In this document: positions 44,081-52,687 of the stretch, in pieces
How positions within the stretch are numbered: position 1 is the first letter of the stretch
How the letters are laid out: the number at the start of each line of letters is the position of its first letter
Assembly (NCBI RefSeq): GCF_038007285.1
Contig: NZ_JBBOWX010000001.1
Coordinates: 1,629,501 to 1,693,500, forward strand
DNA length: 64,000 bases
Direction of reading: 5' to 3'
Source of the DNA: Sporosarcina sp. FSL K6-3457
Lineage (GTDB): Bacteria > Bacillota > Bacilli > Bacillales_A > Planococcaceae
Program-made: the position numbers and the translations under genes
The notes under the pieces: generated by a model
Database searches by the model: none
Told to the model about the DNA's origin: nothing
The model's input: only the letters and a program-made list of their open reading frames with translations

Positions 44081-45061
44081 ATGACGATTAGAGTTGGAAT
44101 AGCAGGGTATGGAAATTTGGGGCGTGGTGTAGAATCTGCGATTGCTCAAAACAAAGATATGGAATTGGTTGGGGTGTTCTCGAGAAGAAATCCGGCAGAT
44201 GTGCAGTTGCTGAATAATAATGTGCCCGTACATACGATGGACGATATTCAAAATTACACGGATGCCATTGATGTTCTAATTCTTTGTGGCGGATCGAAAA
44301 ACGATTTACCTGAACAAGGACCGGCATTAGCCGCGTTGTTTAATACAGTGGATAGTTTTGATACACATGCGAAAATTCCGGAATATTTCGAGGCAGTTGA
44401 TGCAACGGCGAAACCGAATGGCAAGACAGCTATTATTTCCGTCGGTTGGGATCCAGGTTTATTTTCCATCAATCGTTTGTATGGCGAAGCAGTGTTGTCG
44501 GAAGGTGCGACGTACACATTTTGGGGTAAAGGCTTGAGCCAGGGACATTCGGATGCAGTTAGACGAATTCCAGGCGTCAAAGGGGCTGTCCAATATACAA
44601 TCCCTGTTCCCGATGCTGTAGACCGTGTGCGTAGTGGGTCATTGCCTGAACTATCAACACGTGAAAAGCATACGCGTGACTGCTATGTGGTGTTACATGA
44701 AGGTGTGAGCGCTGAGGAAGTCAAACAGGCGATTGTTACGATGCCTGACTACTTCACAGATTACGACACGACAGTAACATTCATTACGGAAGAAGAATTG
44801 GCGCGTGATCATTCTGCAATGCCACATGGAGGGTTCGTCATTCGCAGTGGAAAAACCGGTGAAGGCAATGCCCAAGTGATGGAGTACTCATTGAAGCTTG
44901 ATAGCAACCCTGAATTCACATCGAGTGTTTTAGTTGCCTACGCACGTGCAGCTTATCGGTTGAATCAAAACGGCGAAACTGGTGCGAAAACAGTATTTGA
45001 CATTGCACCGGGATTGTTATCTCCGAAGAGTGCAGCTGAATTGCGTAAGGAATTGCTGTAA
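44081..45061 (+). CDS. ddh: meso-Diaminopimelate D-dehydrogenase
   Basis: NADP-dependent interconversion of tetrahydrodipicolinate and meso-diaminopimelate, a one-step route for lysine and cell-wall precursors. The 326-residue protein has the Rossmann motif VGIAGYGNLGRGVESAI at the start, LCGGSKNDLPEQGP, DSFDTHAKIPEYF, SVGWDPGLFSINRLYGE and FWGKGLSQGHSDAVRRIPGV, all typical of Ddh. This enzyme is known from Lysinibacillus and relatives, consistent with the inferred group. A GAAAGGGG site precedes the ATG, and it is monocistronic. Confidence 0.95.
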   Translation: MTIRVGIAGYGNLGRGVESAIAQNKDMELVGVFSRRNPADVQLLNNNVPVHTMDDIQNYTDAIDVLILCGGSKNDLPEQGPALAALFNTVDSFDTHAKIPEYFEAVDATAKPNGKTAIISVGWDPGLFSINRLYGEAVLSEGATYTFWGKGLSQGHSDAVRRIPGVKGAVQYTIPVPDAVDRVRSGSLPELSTREKHTRDCYVVLHEGVSAEEVKQAIVTMPDYFTDYDTTVTFITEEELARDHSAMPHGGFVIRSGKTGEGNAQVMEYSLKLDSNPEFTSSVLVAYARAAYRLNQNGETGAKTVFDIAPGLLSPKSAAELRKELL

Positions 45062-45086
45062 AATATAGCAGTAGTGATTAATTATG

Positions 45087-45120
45087 GCGTTACCTTGTTA
45101 GCTGAGGTAACGCTATTTTT
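45087..45120 (+). terminator. Terminator after ddh
   Basis: GCGTTACC and GGTAACGC form a perfect stem, followed by TATTTTT. Confidence 0.85.
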
Positions 45121-45146
45121 CTAAAGTTAAGAAGGGAGCGGAGTGC

Positions 45147-45557
45147 ATGAAGTTTTATCTTGCATCAGGTTTTCAGAACAAAAAGGCTGTCAACTATGTA
45201 AGTGGAAAGTTGATAGAAGCAGGTTGTGTACATACATATGATTGGACGAAGAATGATAGGGCCATGACACTGGAAGAGTTAAAGGTGATTGGTGAAGCGG
45301 AGAAAAAAGCGATATTGGAATCTGATGTTGTTGTTATTTTATTGCCTGGAGGGAAAGGAAGTCATATTGAATTAGGGATTGCACTCGGTCGAGGAAAGAA
45401 AATCTTTTTGTATTCGGCGGATGAGAAAGTGAATGATTTTGACACAACGAGTACCTTTTATCATTTGCCGGAAGTTGAACAGGTCATTGGTACATTGGAT
45501 GAGTTGGTGGAGAGAGTTTGCGGTTTTTTAACTGGATACTCGCGCTTGCATTTTTGA
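45147..45557 (+). CDS. Nucleoside 2-deoxyribosyltransferase-like protein
   Basis: A 136-residue protein with the family features: MKFYLASGFQNKKAV at the N-terminus, a catalytic-type acidic cluster after AILESDVVVILLPGGKGSHIELG and GRGKKIFLYS. The fold exchanges bases on 2-deoxynucleosides, but this short branch also includes proteins without proven activity, so the assignment is at superfamily level. A GAAGGGAG site precedes the ATG, and a hairpin terminator follows about 70 bases after the stop. Confidence 0.7.
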   Translation: MKFYLASGFQNKKAVNYVSGKLIEAGCVHTYDWTKNDRAMTLEELKVIGEAEKKAILESDVVVILLPGGKGSHIELGIALGRGKKIFLYSADEKVNDFDTTSTFYHLPEVEQVIGTLDELVERVCGFLTGYSRLHF

Positions 45558-45857
45558 TGTCATAAAGAAATAATTTACCCTTGAGCTTCTACCAGCTTGA
45601 GCGATAGATGAAACTATATTTTAAACAATGAAAGCGTTATCTCGATTTTATGAGACGACGCTTTTTTGCTTGAACAATTATCGTCATGTGTATAAACGGT
45701 TTCCCTTCGTTTTCTTATGTGACAAAACTGTCAGCTACATGTCACGCTGAGCGATGGATGAGACAAATTAGACATGGTACATTTTACATTAGGTAGTTTG
45801 CATGTACGTTAAGAAATTTGAAAATCCAAAATAGATAAGGAAAGGGTGCTACTCGTA
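45558..45857. other. Intergenic region before the RND efflux operon
   Basis: It holds the terminator at 45630-45668 and the palindrome TGACA-AAAC-TGTCA (45720-45733), with another TGTCA soon after (45751), a possible operator. No regulator gene is adjacent, and no strong promoter was identified by eye. Confidence 0.35.
45630..45668 (+). terminator. Terminator upstream of the RND operon
   Basis: AAAGCGTTATCTC and GAGACGACGCTTT pair imperfectly, followed by TTTTTT. Confidence 0.65.
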
Positions 45858-47414
45858 ATGATTAAAAAAGGGTCTATTCGGCCAATTATAATGATGGCAT
45901 TAATGTTGGTGCTAACAGGTTGTACTTCCAATAATTCAGCTGGGGAGACGGACGAATTTTCTTTACCACAAGAAGAAAAGAAAGTGATTATTGAAACAGC
46001 TCAAGTTAAACAAGGGAACTTATATTCAACAAGGGGGCTTTCGGCTCAAGTAGTTTCAGCTCAAGAAGTAGAAGTATATGTAAACCTTGGAGGAAGAATT
46101 ATAGAAATAGCTGTTAAGGAAGGAGAAATTGTGGAGAGGGGTCAAATCATTGCGCTGCTTGATTCTGAAGAACAGGAAATGGTAATTAGTCAGGCAAATG
46201 ATGCGGTAGATCAGGCCAAGGCACAAATCAATCAAGCAGAGCAACAGTTACAAACTGCGGAGCATAGCAAACGACAAGCTACTAGTCGCCACGAGCAATC
46301 GAAGTTGGCGTTCGCCAGACTTGAAAAACAATATAGTAAGTTTCAGGATCCACAGGATGAAAGTGAAATGGAAACGTCCCAAAGCATCGATTTAGCAGAA
46401 CTAAAAAGCCAATGGGATAATGCGCTAAGCAACCTTGAAAAGTCATCACGGCTTTATGATAAAGACATCATACCTCGCAAAGAATTAGAGCAAGCACAAA
46501 CGCAAGAAGAAAGTGCCAGAAGAAGCTATGAAAAAAGTTTGTTGTCCGCAAAGGAGTCTGCTGAAAAAAATGTACTTGCTGTAAACGAGTCTTCCGAAGA
46601 GTTAAAGAACACAATTGAAAACGATAAAATTAGTTTGTTAATTTCTGAAATGGAGCTTCAACAAGCAGATGTAGGAATAGAGCAGGCAAAAATAATATTG
46701 ACACAAGCACAACAGGCTTCGCAGCAGGCAAAGAAGGTGTCTGAGAAAGCGAAAACTAAGTTGAGTGAATCAGTCATCCGGGCCCCATTCACAGGGATTG
46801 TTAACAATGTTCATGTGAAAGAAGGGGGGTATGCAGCACCGCAAGCTCCGATTGTAACGATGTTTAATAATCAACAGCTAAAAGTGATGTCATCCATTTA
46901 TCCCACGCAGAAAAAGGATTTAGTTAAAGGGCAAAAGGTCGAAATAGTCGGCGTGAATGGAGAAGTAAGTCATGTTGGAGAAATTACATATATCGCCCCC
47001 TATGTAGACGACAAAGGTTTTATACAACTGGAAGCTTCTATACAAGGAGGAGATTCTCAGAATTTTATTGTTGGGGAGCACGTGGAGCTAGTAGTCGAAA
47101 CAATGATAGGTGAGGACCAATTAATAATCCCTACCAAAGCAATTACGGAAAAGGACGGCAGGGCATTTATTTATAGCATACAAGATTCTAAAGCTAGTTA
47201 CCTGGAAATAGAGATTTTACAAATGCAAGAGGAATGGACTTCTGTAAAAGGAAATCTTCAATCTGGAGAAGAAATCGCAGTGAAAGGTATGGTGTTACTA
47301 TCTGATGGTTCGAATGTGCAAGTCGTTGGTGGGGTAGAGCCGAATGAAGAGAAAACGAACCAGGCTAAGGAAAACAAGGATTCATCTAAAGAGAAAGACG
47401 GTGAATCTCGTTGA
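45858..47414 (+). CDS. RND efflux adaptor (membrane-fusion lipoprotein) with long coiled coil
   Basis: A 518-residue lipoprotein: signal peptide with lipobox LVLTGC (Cys near residue 22), lipoyl-like half motif VNLGGRIIEIAVKEGEIVERG, then about 200 residues of Gln/Lys/Glu-rich coiled coil (about 90-295). The second lipoyl half SVIRAPFTGIVNNVHVKEGG and beta-barrel and proximal domains follow. The hairpin is much longer than in typical adaptors. It is first in an operon; its stop overlaps the RND gene. The ATG at 45858 is chosen over GTG 45846, which overlaps AAGGAAAGG. Confidence 0.85.
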   Translation: MIKKGSIRPIIMMALMLVLTGCTSNNSAGETDEFSLPQEEKKVIIETAQVKQGNLYSTRGLSAQVVSAQEVEVYVNLGGRIIEIAVKEGEIVERGQIIALLDSEEQEMVISQANDAVDQAKAQINQAEQQLQTAEHSKRQATSRHEQSKLAFARLEKQYSKFQDPQDESEMETSQSIDLAELKSQWDNALSNLEKSSRLYDKDIIPRKELEQAQTQEESARRSYEKSLLSAKESAEKNVLAVNESSEELKNTIENDKISLLISEMELQQADVGIEQAKIILTQAQQASQQAKKVSEKAKTKLSESVIRAPFTGIVNNVHVKEGGYAAPQAPIVTMFNNQQLKVMSSIYPTQKKDLVKGQKVEIVGVNGEVSHVGEITYIAPYVDDKGFIQLEASIQGGDSQNFIVGEHVELVVETMIGEDQLIIPTKAITEKDGRAFIYSIQDSKASYLEIEILQMQEEWTSVKGNLQSGEEIAVKGMVLLSDGSNVQVVGGVEPNEEKTNQAKENKDSSKEKDGESR

Positions 47415-50400
47415 TTACTATGGCTGTCAAGCGTTCGGTTGCTGTAACTTTACTCCTAGTAGGAATTGTTGTGACAGGAATCTTTTGTCTTCAAAAGTTT
47501 AATGTAGAATTGATGCCAGAGTTTAAATTGTCGATGGCGTTTATCACGGCAAACTATCCAAATGCTTCTGCTGAAGAAGTCGATCAAAAAATTACTGTGC
47601 CACTGGAGCAGTTGCTTAAAGAAGATCAGGATATTAAGAGCGTAAGTTCTACTTCGTCTAAAGGAAGTTCTAGTATTTTCGTCACTTTTAAGTCGAATAT
47701 TAATCTTGAGAAGAAAATCCAAGATCTGCAAATGAAAATTGATGGAAGTAGAAGTATGATGCCGGCCGGTGTGCAGTCCCTAGTTATCTCTGATTACAAT
47801 AGGAGTATGGGAAGGGAACCAGTTATCGGATTCTCTATTTTGGGAGCTAAGGGAGATGAATCTTTTCTTCAGCGTATAGAGTCAGAAATTGCTAATATAC
47901 AGGGCGTGGCAGAGGTAAAATTTCGCGGGAGTAATGTGAGGCAATTGCGTATAAATTTGAACTCACAGCAGCTTGCTGCGTATAAATTAACAACTAGCGA
48001 TCTATTGAAGGCACTCACGAAAAATTCGGTACAAACCATTGGGACCATACAGGAAAGTGGAAAGGAGTTACAATTGGTTGTCCCTGAAGAGCAATATACC
48101 ATTGCTGCGATTGAACAAACCAAGATTCCGACCGCGGATGGACTATTTATTTCGATTCGGGACATTGCTGACATTTCTATTGTGAGCAACGAAGAAAAGA
48201 ATCTCTATACCATTAATGATAAGCCGACAATTGGATTCTCTGTTGTAAAGGAATCGAATGCGAATATTGTAGAAGTAACGGATGCGATTTTAGAAAAAAT
48301 AGAAACATTGAAAGAAACGTTACCCCAAGGAATTGATATCCAAATAGGCGATAATGCAGGGATCTTTGTGAAAGACTCCATTAAGCAAGTGACGAATAAC
48401 TTAATTATGGGTGGATTGTTAGCTAGTGCAGTTCTGCTTTTCTTTTTCAAAAGTTTTCGCATACTAGTTATTATCGTTCTATCCATTCCTATCTCGATTA
48501 TTATGGCACTAATCGCTCTGTATTTTTCAGGTCAAACATTAAATGTGCTCTCGTTAGCAGGACTTGCACTAGGAGTCGGCATGATGGTGGATAGCTCAAT
48601 CGTTATCCTCGAAAATATTATTAAATATAAACAACAAGGGTACCCGATATTTGAAGCAGTTAAGCAGGGGAGTAAAGAACTACGCCAGGCGGTTATTGCC
48701 TCTACATTAACAACTATTATTGTTTTTTCACCTCTGTTTTTTATCGGTGATTTGAAAAGCTTAACTATGCCCTTTGCTCTTGCTGTTATTTTTACATTAA
48801 TTGCTTCTCTTCTTGCAGCAATAACGATTGTGCCTATGCTTTCTTATAAATGGATGGGTAGTGAAAAAGTAGTCATACAGAACAATGCAAAATGGCTTAG
48901 TGGGCTTATTAACCAGTATCAAAAAGTATTGAAGTGGTCATTGAAAAAACGATGGGTGCCAGTCTTGGTTGCGCTCGCTTTAAGTATAGGTAGCTTGTTT
49001 TTGATCCCATTAATTGGATTCGAGGCTATAACTGTGGAAGATGATGGCAGGATTCACATGGACGCCTCCATGCATGGCAAGCTTTCAGAGGATGAGTTAT
49101 TGCTGTTGATAAAACAATTAGATGATGCGATAGAGCCTTTTGACAACATCATTCAAGTGAAGGAGAAGAGTGTTGAGCAAGGTTATATTTCTTATTTCAT
49201 TCAACTAGTGCCAAAGAGTGAACGGAAAGAACAGTTGCAAGAAATTTTAGCTCAAGTGAAACAATCATTGGCGCCTTCATCGATGGTTTCTTTATATATA
49301 AATGGAGAAGAACTTGAAGTTTTTGATGCAAACCGAGAACAGCGGATAGATGTTACTTTATCTGGAACAAATTATGAGGTTTTAACAGCGTTAACAGAAC
49401 AAGTTACGCTTTTTCTAGAAAACACACCTGGAATTGTGGATATCGATGTTCCAGATATTAGTGGAGAACCACAATTAAAATTAGTAGTCAATAACGCTCT
49501 AGCTGCAAAATATGGATTGGATCGGGAGCAAATTGTGATGCAAATGCAAGAGGCCGTCATGAATGATGAAGTCATGCGTTTCTCTGAAAATGAGACAGAC
49601 TATCGAGTCTATGTGAACTATGCAAATCGACAAACTGATACGATGGCATTTTGGGAAAATTTGAATGTTAAAACAGCTAGTGGAGATCATATACCTTTAT
49701 TCGCCGTGGCGTCATTTGAATCTACACAGGGTCCAATATCCATACAACGGAAAGGGTTTAAACAAGGAATAACGGTTCGTGCAAGTGTTGCAGCTACTGA
49801 TGAAACCGGTGAAATCATCAATGAATTTAATCGGATGTTGGAGGAGATTCCGTTCCCTCCGGAGTATGGTTATGAGTTTTATAGTTTTGACACTGGTGAT
49901 GAGGAGCTTATTACTAAGTTGATAGTCGCTATAGTTGCTGCTATAGGGCTTGTCTATGCTGTCTTGGCAATTCAATTCAACTCATATAGTCAACCCATTA
50001 TTATTATGCTAGCGATTCCGCCAACAATCATCGGTGTCGTTTTGGGGCTTTTACTTACGGGCAAACCTTTATCCCCTATGGTAGCGCTAGGCATCATTAT
50101 TTTGGCAGGAATAGTAGTTAACAATTCAATTTTATTGGTCGATTATATTAATCAACGCAAGGAAGAGAATTGGGATCGAACAATGGTTGTTATTGCAGCA
50201 GGAAAAGAACGACTTCGTCCAATTTTGATGACTACACTGACAACTGTATTAGGGATGATACCTTTGGCGATGGGATTAGGTGATGGAGCTAGTCTGCAAC
50301 AGCCTATTGGAATTGTAACGATTTTTGGCTTATCCGTTTCTACCTTATTTACACTTGTATTTATACCTGTGGTGTATACACTATTCGATGACTGTTCGAA

Positions 50401-50467
50401 TGTCCTTACACGTCTTTCGAAAAAAGCAACAAGAAAACTAGTTGTAAAGCAGAAAACAGCTGCATAA
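47411..50467 (+). CDS. RND-family efflux permease (HAE-1/SwrC-like)
   Basis: A proton-driven exporter of 1018 residues with the two-fold RND layout: membrane helix 1, a large outside loop, helices 2-6, helix 7, a second loop and helices 8-12. Helix 4 has LGVGMMVDSSIVILENII with the proton-relay Asp. The porter-domain entry reads FNVELMPEFKLSMAFITANY, and the last helices contain GIIILAGIVVNNSILLVDYI. SwrC (YerP) of Bacillus subtilis, tied to surfactin resistance, is the nearest known type. The start is TTG 47411, overlapping the adaptor stop. Confidence 0.9.
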   Translation: MITMAVKRSVAVTLLLVGIVVTGIFCLQKFNVELMPEFKLSMAFITANYPNASAEEVDQKITVPLEQLLKEDQDIKSVSSTSSKGSSSIFVTFKSNINLEKKIQDLQMKIDGSRSMMPAGVQSLVISDYNRSMGREPVIGFSILGAKGDESFLQRIESEIANIQGVAEVKFRGSNVRQLRINLNSQQLAAYKLTTSDLLKALTKNSVQTIGTIQESGKELQLVVPEEQYTIAAIEQTKIPTADGLFISIRDIADISIVSNEEKNLYTINDKPTIGFSVVKESNANIVEVTDAILEKIETLKETLPQGIDIQIGDNAGIFVKDSIKQVTNNLIMGGLLASAVLLFFFKSFRILVIIVLSIPISIIMALIALYFSGQTLNVLSLAGLALGVGMMVDSSIVILENIIKYKQQGYPIFEAVKQGSKELRQAVIASTLTTIIVFSPLFFIGDLKSLTMPFALAVIFTLIASLLAAITIVPMLSYKWMGSEKVVIQNNAKWLSGLINQYQKVLKWSLKKRWVPVLVALALSIGSLFLIPLIGFEAITVEDDGRIHMDASMHGKLSEDELLLLIKQLDDAIEPFDNIIQVKEKSVEQGYISYFIQLVPKSERKEQLQEILAQVKQSLAPSSMVSLYINGEELEVFDANREQRIDVTLSGTNYEVLTALTEQVTLFLENTPGIVDIDVPDISGEPQLKLVVNNALAAKYGLDREQIVMQMQEAVMNDEVMRFSENETDYRVYVNYANRQTDTMAFWENLNVKTASGDHIPLFAVASFESTQGPISIQRKGFKQGITVRASVAATDETGEIINEFNRMLEEIPFPPEYGYEFYSFDTGDEELITKLIVAIVAAIGLVYAVLAIQFNSYSQPIIIMLAIPPTIIGVVLGLLLTGKPLSPMVALGIIILAGIVVNNSILLVDYINQRKEENWDRTMVVIAAGKERLRPILMTTLTTVLGMIPLAMGLGDGASLQQPIGIVTIFGLSVSTLFTLVFIPVVYTLFDDCSNVLTRLSKKATRKLVVKQKTAA

Positions 50468-50509
50468 GAAGAACTGTCTAAAAGCTAGGTTAAAGAAGGA
50501 GAGGATTAT

Positions 50510-51940
50510 ATGCGTAAAAGTCTAATCATCACAACTTGCTTACTTACGCTGCTACCTTTATCAAAAGTGGCAGCAAATGAGTCATTAGGAGAAGTAGTGG
50601 ATACAGTAATCAATGAGAGTTTAGAAGCTAAATTGCTTAAAATGGATAGGGATTTACCGTTATCAGCAGATGCCTATAGGTATCAAGATGATTTTAAAGC
50701 ATTAAAGGATATTAATAATGAGCAGAGAAATTTGAACAAAAAAATGACGTTGCAGGGGATTAAGTATGAAGCAAACCAGTTGGTTTATGGTTATTATAAG
50801 GAAAAGCAAGCAGTCAAATTACAAGAGGAAAATTTAAAGTTGTTTGAAAAAGAATATGGAAATAGCCAAGCAAAATATGAGGAAGGGATGTCCACTAAGG
50901 GAGCTGTGTTACAAGCGGAAATAGGTGTAAATGAAGCTAAGTTAGCGGTGAAAACAGCAAAGTTAAAATTGAACGAAGCGACTTTACGACTTAATCAAAA
51001 ACTGGGAAATGAATTTAACGCGGAACTCACAATTCAAACTATACCTGAATTTAGTTTGTTAGGTCCAATTGACTATGATGCTGAAATAATAGCGAAAGAG
51101 ATGAAAGACAAGCAACCTTCTCTTGTTCTAATTCGTAAGAAATTACAAGAGTACAGCAATATCTTGAATCGAATTGACTCACTTCCTCATTTAGATGAGG
51201 AAGAGTTCTTAAAAAAATTACATGGTTTTGATCAACAACTACATGAGCTAACGAACAAAATGGATGAAACAAATTCAATTATTGATGGTAAACAGTTGAA
51301 TGCGTTGAAGAGTCAGAAGCAACAGGCAGAAGCTGATCGTGGAGAAGTTTCCCAATCTTATCAGGAAGCGCAAGAAAACGGTACACTTTCTCAAGCTGAG
51401 GAAGAAAAGTATGTGAAACAACTAGCCAATTTAGACCAGCAAATTTCAAAGCTCACGACAAATATTAAAGATGTAGAAGCCAAAATACCTGGGGTTGAAG
51501 AAGCTTTGGGTGAATATAAGAATGCTAAAGGGGAATTAGTAGTATCCCGTGGAGCATTTTTAAAAGAATATGATAAATCGCTCGAAGAACAGGGAAAAGC
51601 AAAGCTGGAACTCAAAGAGTATTATACAAATGAAATTCAAAAAATAGAACTTGAACTGGTTCAGGCGGAAAGAAAAGTAAAACTCAAAGCTTTTGAGTTT
51701 GAGAATCAGTTTAACGTGTTGAGTGATCAAATCAAACTTGCGGAAGACAAAGTAGAGCAGGCAGAAAGAGAACATAAACAGCAAAAAGAATTGTACGGGT
51801 CAGGAGAAATTATTTTTCTGGATGTGCAAAAGTCGCAGCAACAACTCCACGCAACCGAATTAGAATTAACGAATGTTCAATTAGATTATCAACTATTAAA
51901 GGAAGAATTCAGCTTATTTAAAGAAGGCTATATTATGTGA
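50510..51940 (+). CDS. TolC-like secreted coiled-coil protein of the RND operon
   Basis: A 476-residue protein with a cleavable signal peptide (KSLIITTCLLTLLPLSKVAA then NES), no lipobox and no LPxTG. The first half ends with YEEGMSTKGAVLQAEIGVNE then AKLKLNEATLRLNQKLG; the C-terminal part has LYGSGEIIFLDVQKSQQQLH then ELELTNVQLDYQLLKEEF. Both are the TolC-type G-x-S/T ... L-x-x-Q/E-x-x-L repeat that forms its helical hairpins. Between them lies a charged coiled coil (about 225-400); no beta-barrel strands are evident. It follows the RND gene by 42 bases with its own AGGAGAGG site. The role in a cell without an outer membrane is unknown. Confidence 0.7.
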   Translation: MRKSLIITTCLLTLLPLSKVAANESLGEVVDTVINESLEAKLLKMDRDLPLSADAYRYQDDFKALKDINNEQRNLNKKMTLQGIKYEANQLVYGYYKEKQAVKLQEENLKLFEKEYGNSQAKYEEGMSTKGAVLQAEIGVNEAKLAVKTAKLKLNEATLRLNQKLGNEFNAELTIQTIPEFSLLGPIDYDAEIIAKEMKDKQPSLVLIRKKLQEYSNILNRIDSLPHLDEEEFLKKLHGFDQQLHELTNKMDETNSIIDGKQLNALKSQKQQAEADRGEVSQSYQEAQENGTLSQAEEEKYVKQLANLDQQISKLTTNIKDVEAKIPGVEEALGEYKNAKGELVVSRGAFLKEYDKSLEEQGKAKLELKEYYTNEIQKIELELVQAERKVKLKAFEFENQFNVLSDQIKLAEDKVEQAEREHKQQKELYGSGEIIFLDVQKSQQQLHATELELTNVQLDYQLLKEEFSLFKEGYIM

Positions 51941-51974
51941 TTGGCTGACAATCTGTCCGGGAAATATACAACAT

Positions 51975-52007
51975 GACACGTCTATGATTAACCAACAGAC
52001 GTGTTTG
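51975..52007 (+). terminator. Terminator of the RND operon
   Basis: ACACGTCT and AGACGTGT form the stem around a 16-base loop, followed by TTGT. Confidence 0.65.
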
Positions 52008-52011
52008 TAAA

Positions 52012-52071
52012 AAGAAAAAGTGCTGTGTTATTCATCGAAGGAAAGTCGGTGAATAGACAGCACTTTTTCTA
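52012..52071. terminator. Bidirectional terminator between the RND operon and cheX
   Basis: AAAAAGTGCTGT and ACAGCACTTTTT form the base of a long hairpin whose inner arms TATTCA and TGAATA also pair. Confidence 0.85.
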
Positions 52072-52072
52072 T

Positions 52073-52528
52073 TTAGGCCGCATCGATTGTTAATAATACA
52101 TTTAGCATGGAGCCATTTTCGAGTCTAACTGGTAATTTGAACGCTTGTTTGAAGCCGAAAAACTTGATGGTTCCTGTCATAACCGTTGGAGGGGAAATAT
52201 CGAGGATAAGTCCATCCTTTTCAAGTAACGTACATAAGTTTCCAGCGACCATATTGCCGAGCTCGCCCGTGAATGACTCAATCATCTCACCTTCGATAGA
52301 CATACCGAACATTGCTTGGCCAATTAGTGCGATAACTTCCGGAGATGTTTCAAGAATTAAACGGCCTTTTATGCCACCGACAAGCCCAATTAGTACGCTC
52401 AACTCTTCTTGTTCAAAGGGTTGTACAGTCATTGTAGGAGATAATACATCTAGTTTAACTGGGATAACAGTTGTTAGAGAGGCAATAGTACCATTCAAGA
52501 TCATTTGCACATGTTTAGAGGTACTCAT
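52073..52528 (-). CDS. CheX-like chemotaxis phosphatase
   Basis: A 151-residue CheC/CheX/FliY-family protein. The phosphatase motif E-x2-N with the following glycine-asparagine is visible as SFTGELGNMVAGNLCTLLEK near residues 85-104; only one such motif is present, as in CheX. It would dephosphorylate CheY-P. It stands alone, away from a chemotaxis operon, but a chemoreceptor gene is at 33889. The ATG at 52528 has an AGGTGGGG site upstream. Confidence 0.82.
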   Translation of the reverse strand: MSTSKHVQMILNGTIASLTTVIPVKLDVLSPTMTVQPFEQEELSVLIGLVGGIKGRLILETSPEVIALIGQAMFGMSIEGEMIESFTGELGNMVAGNLCTLLEKDGLILDISPPTVMTGTIKFFGFKQAFKLPVRLENGSMLNVLLTIDAA

Positions 52529-52687
52529 TTAGATTCCCCACCTTTTATGATTAGTAGTCCGATTATACCATATTAATATATCGAAAATGCAATATTCGAC
52601 AAAGTTCTTCGATTTATTTTTTTTTATAGTCAATCAAGGAAAAATGGTATGATAAGAACAGCAATGGATGAAGGGGTCGAGTGATAC

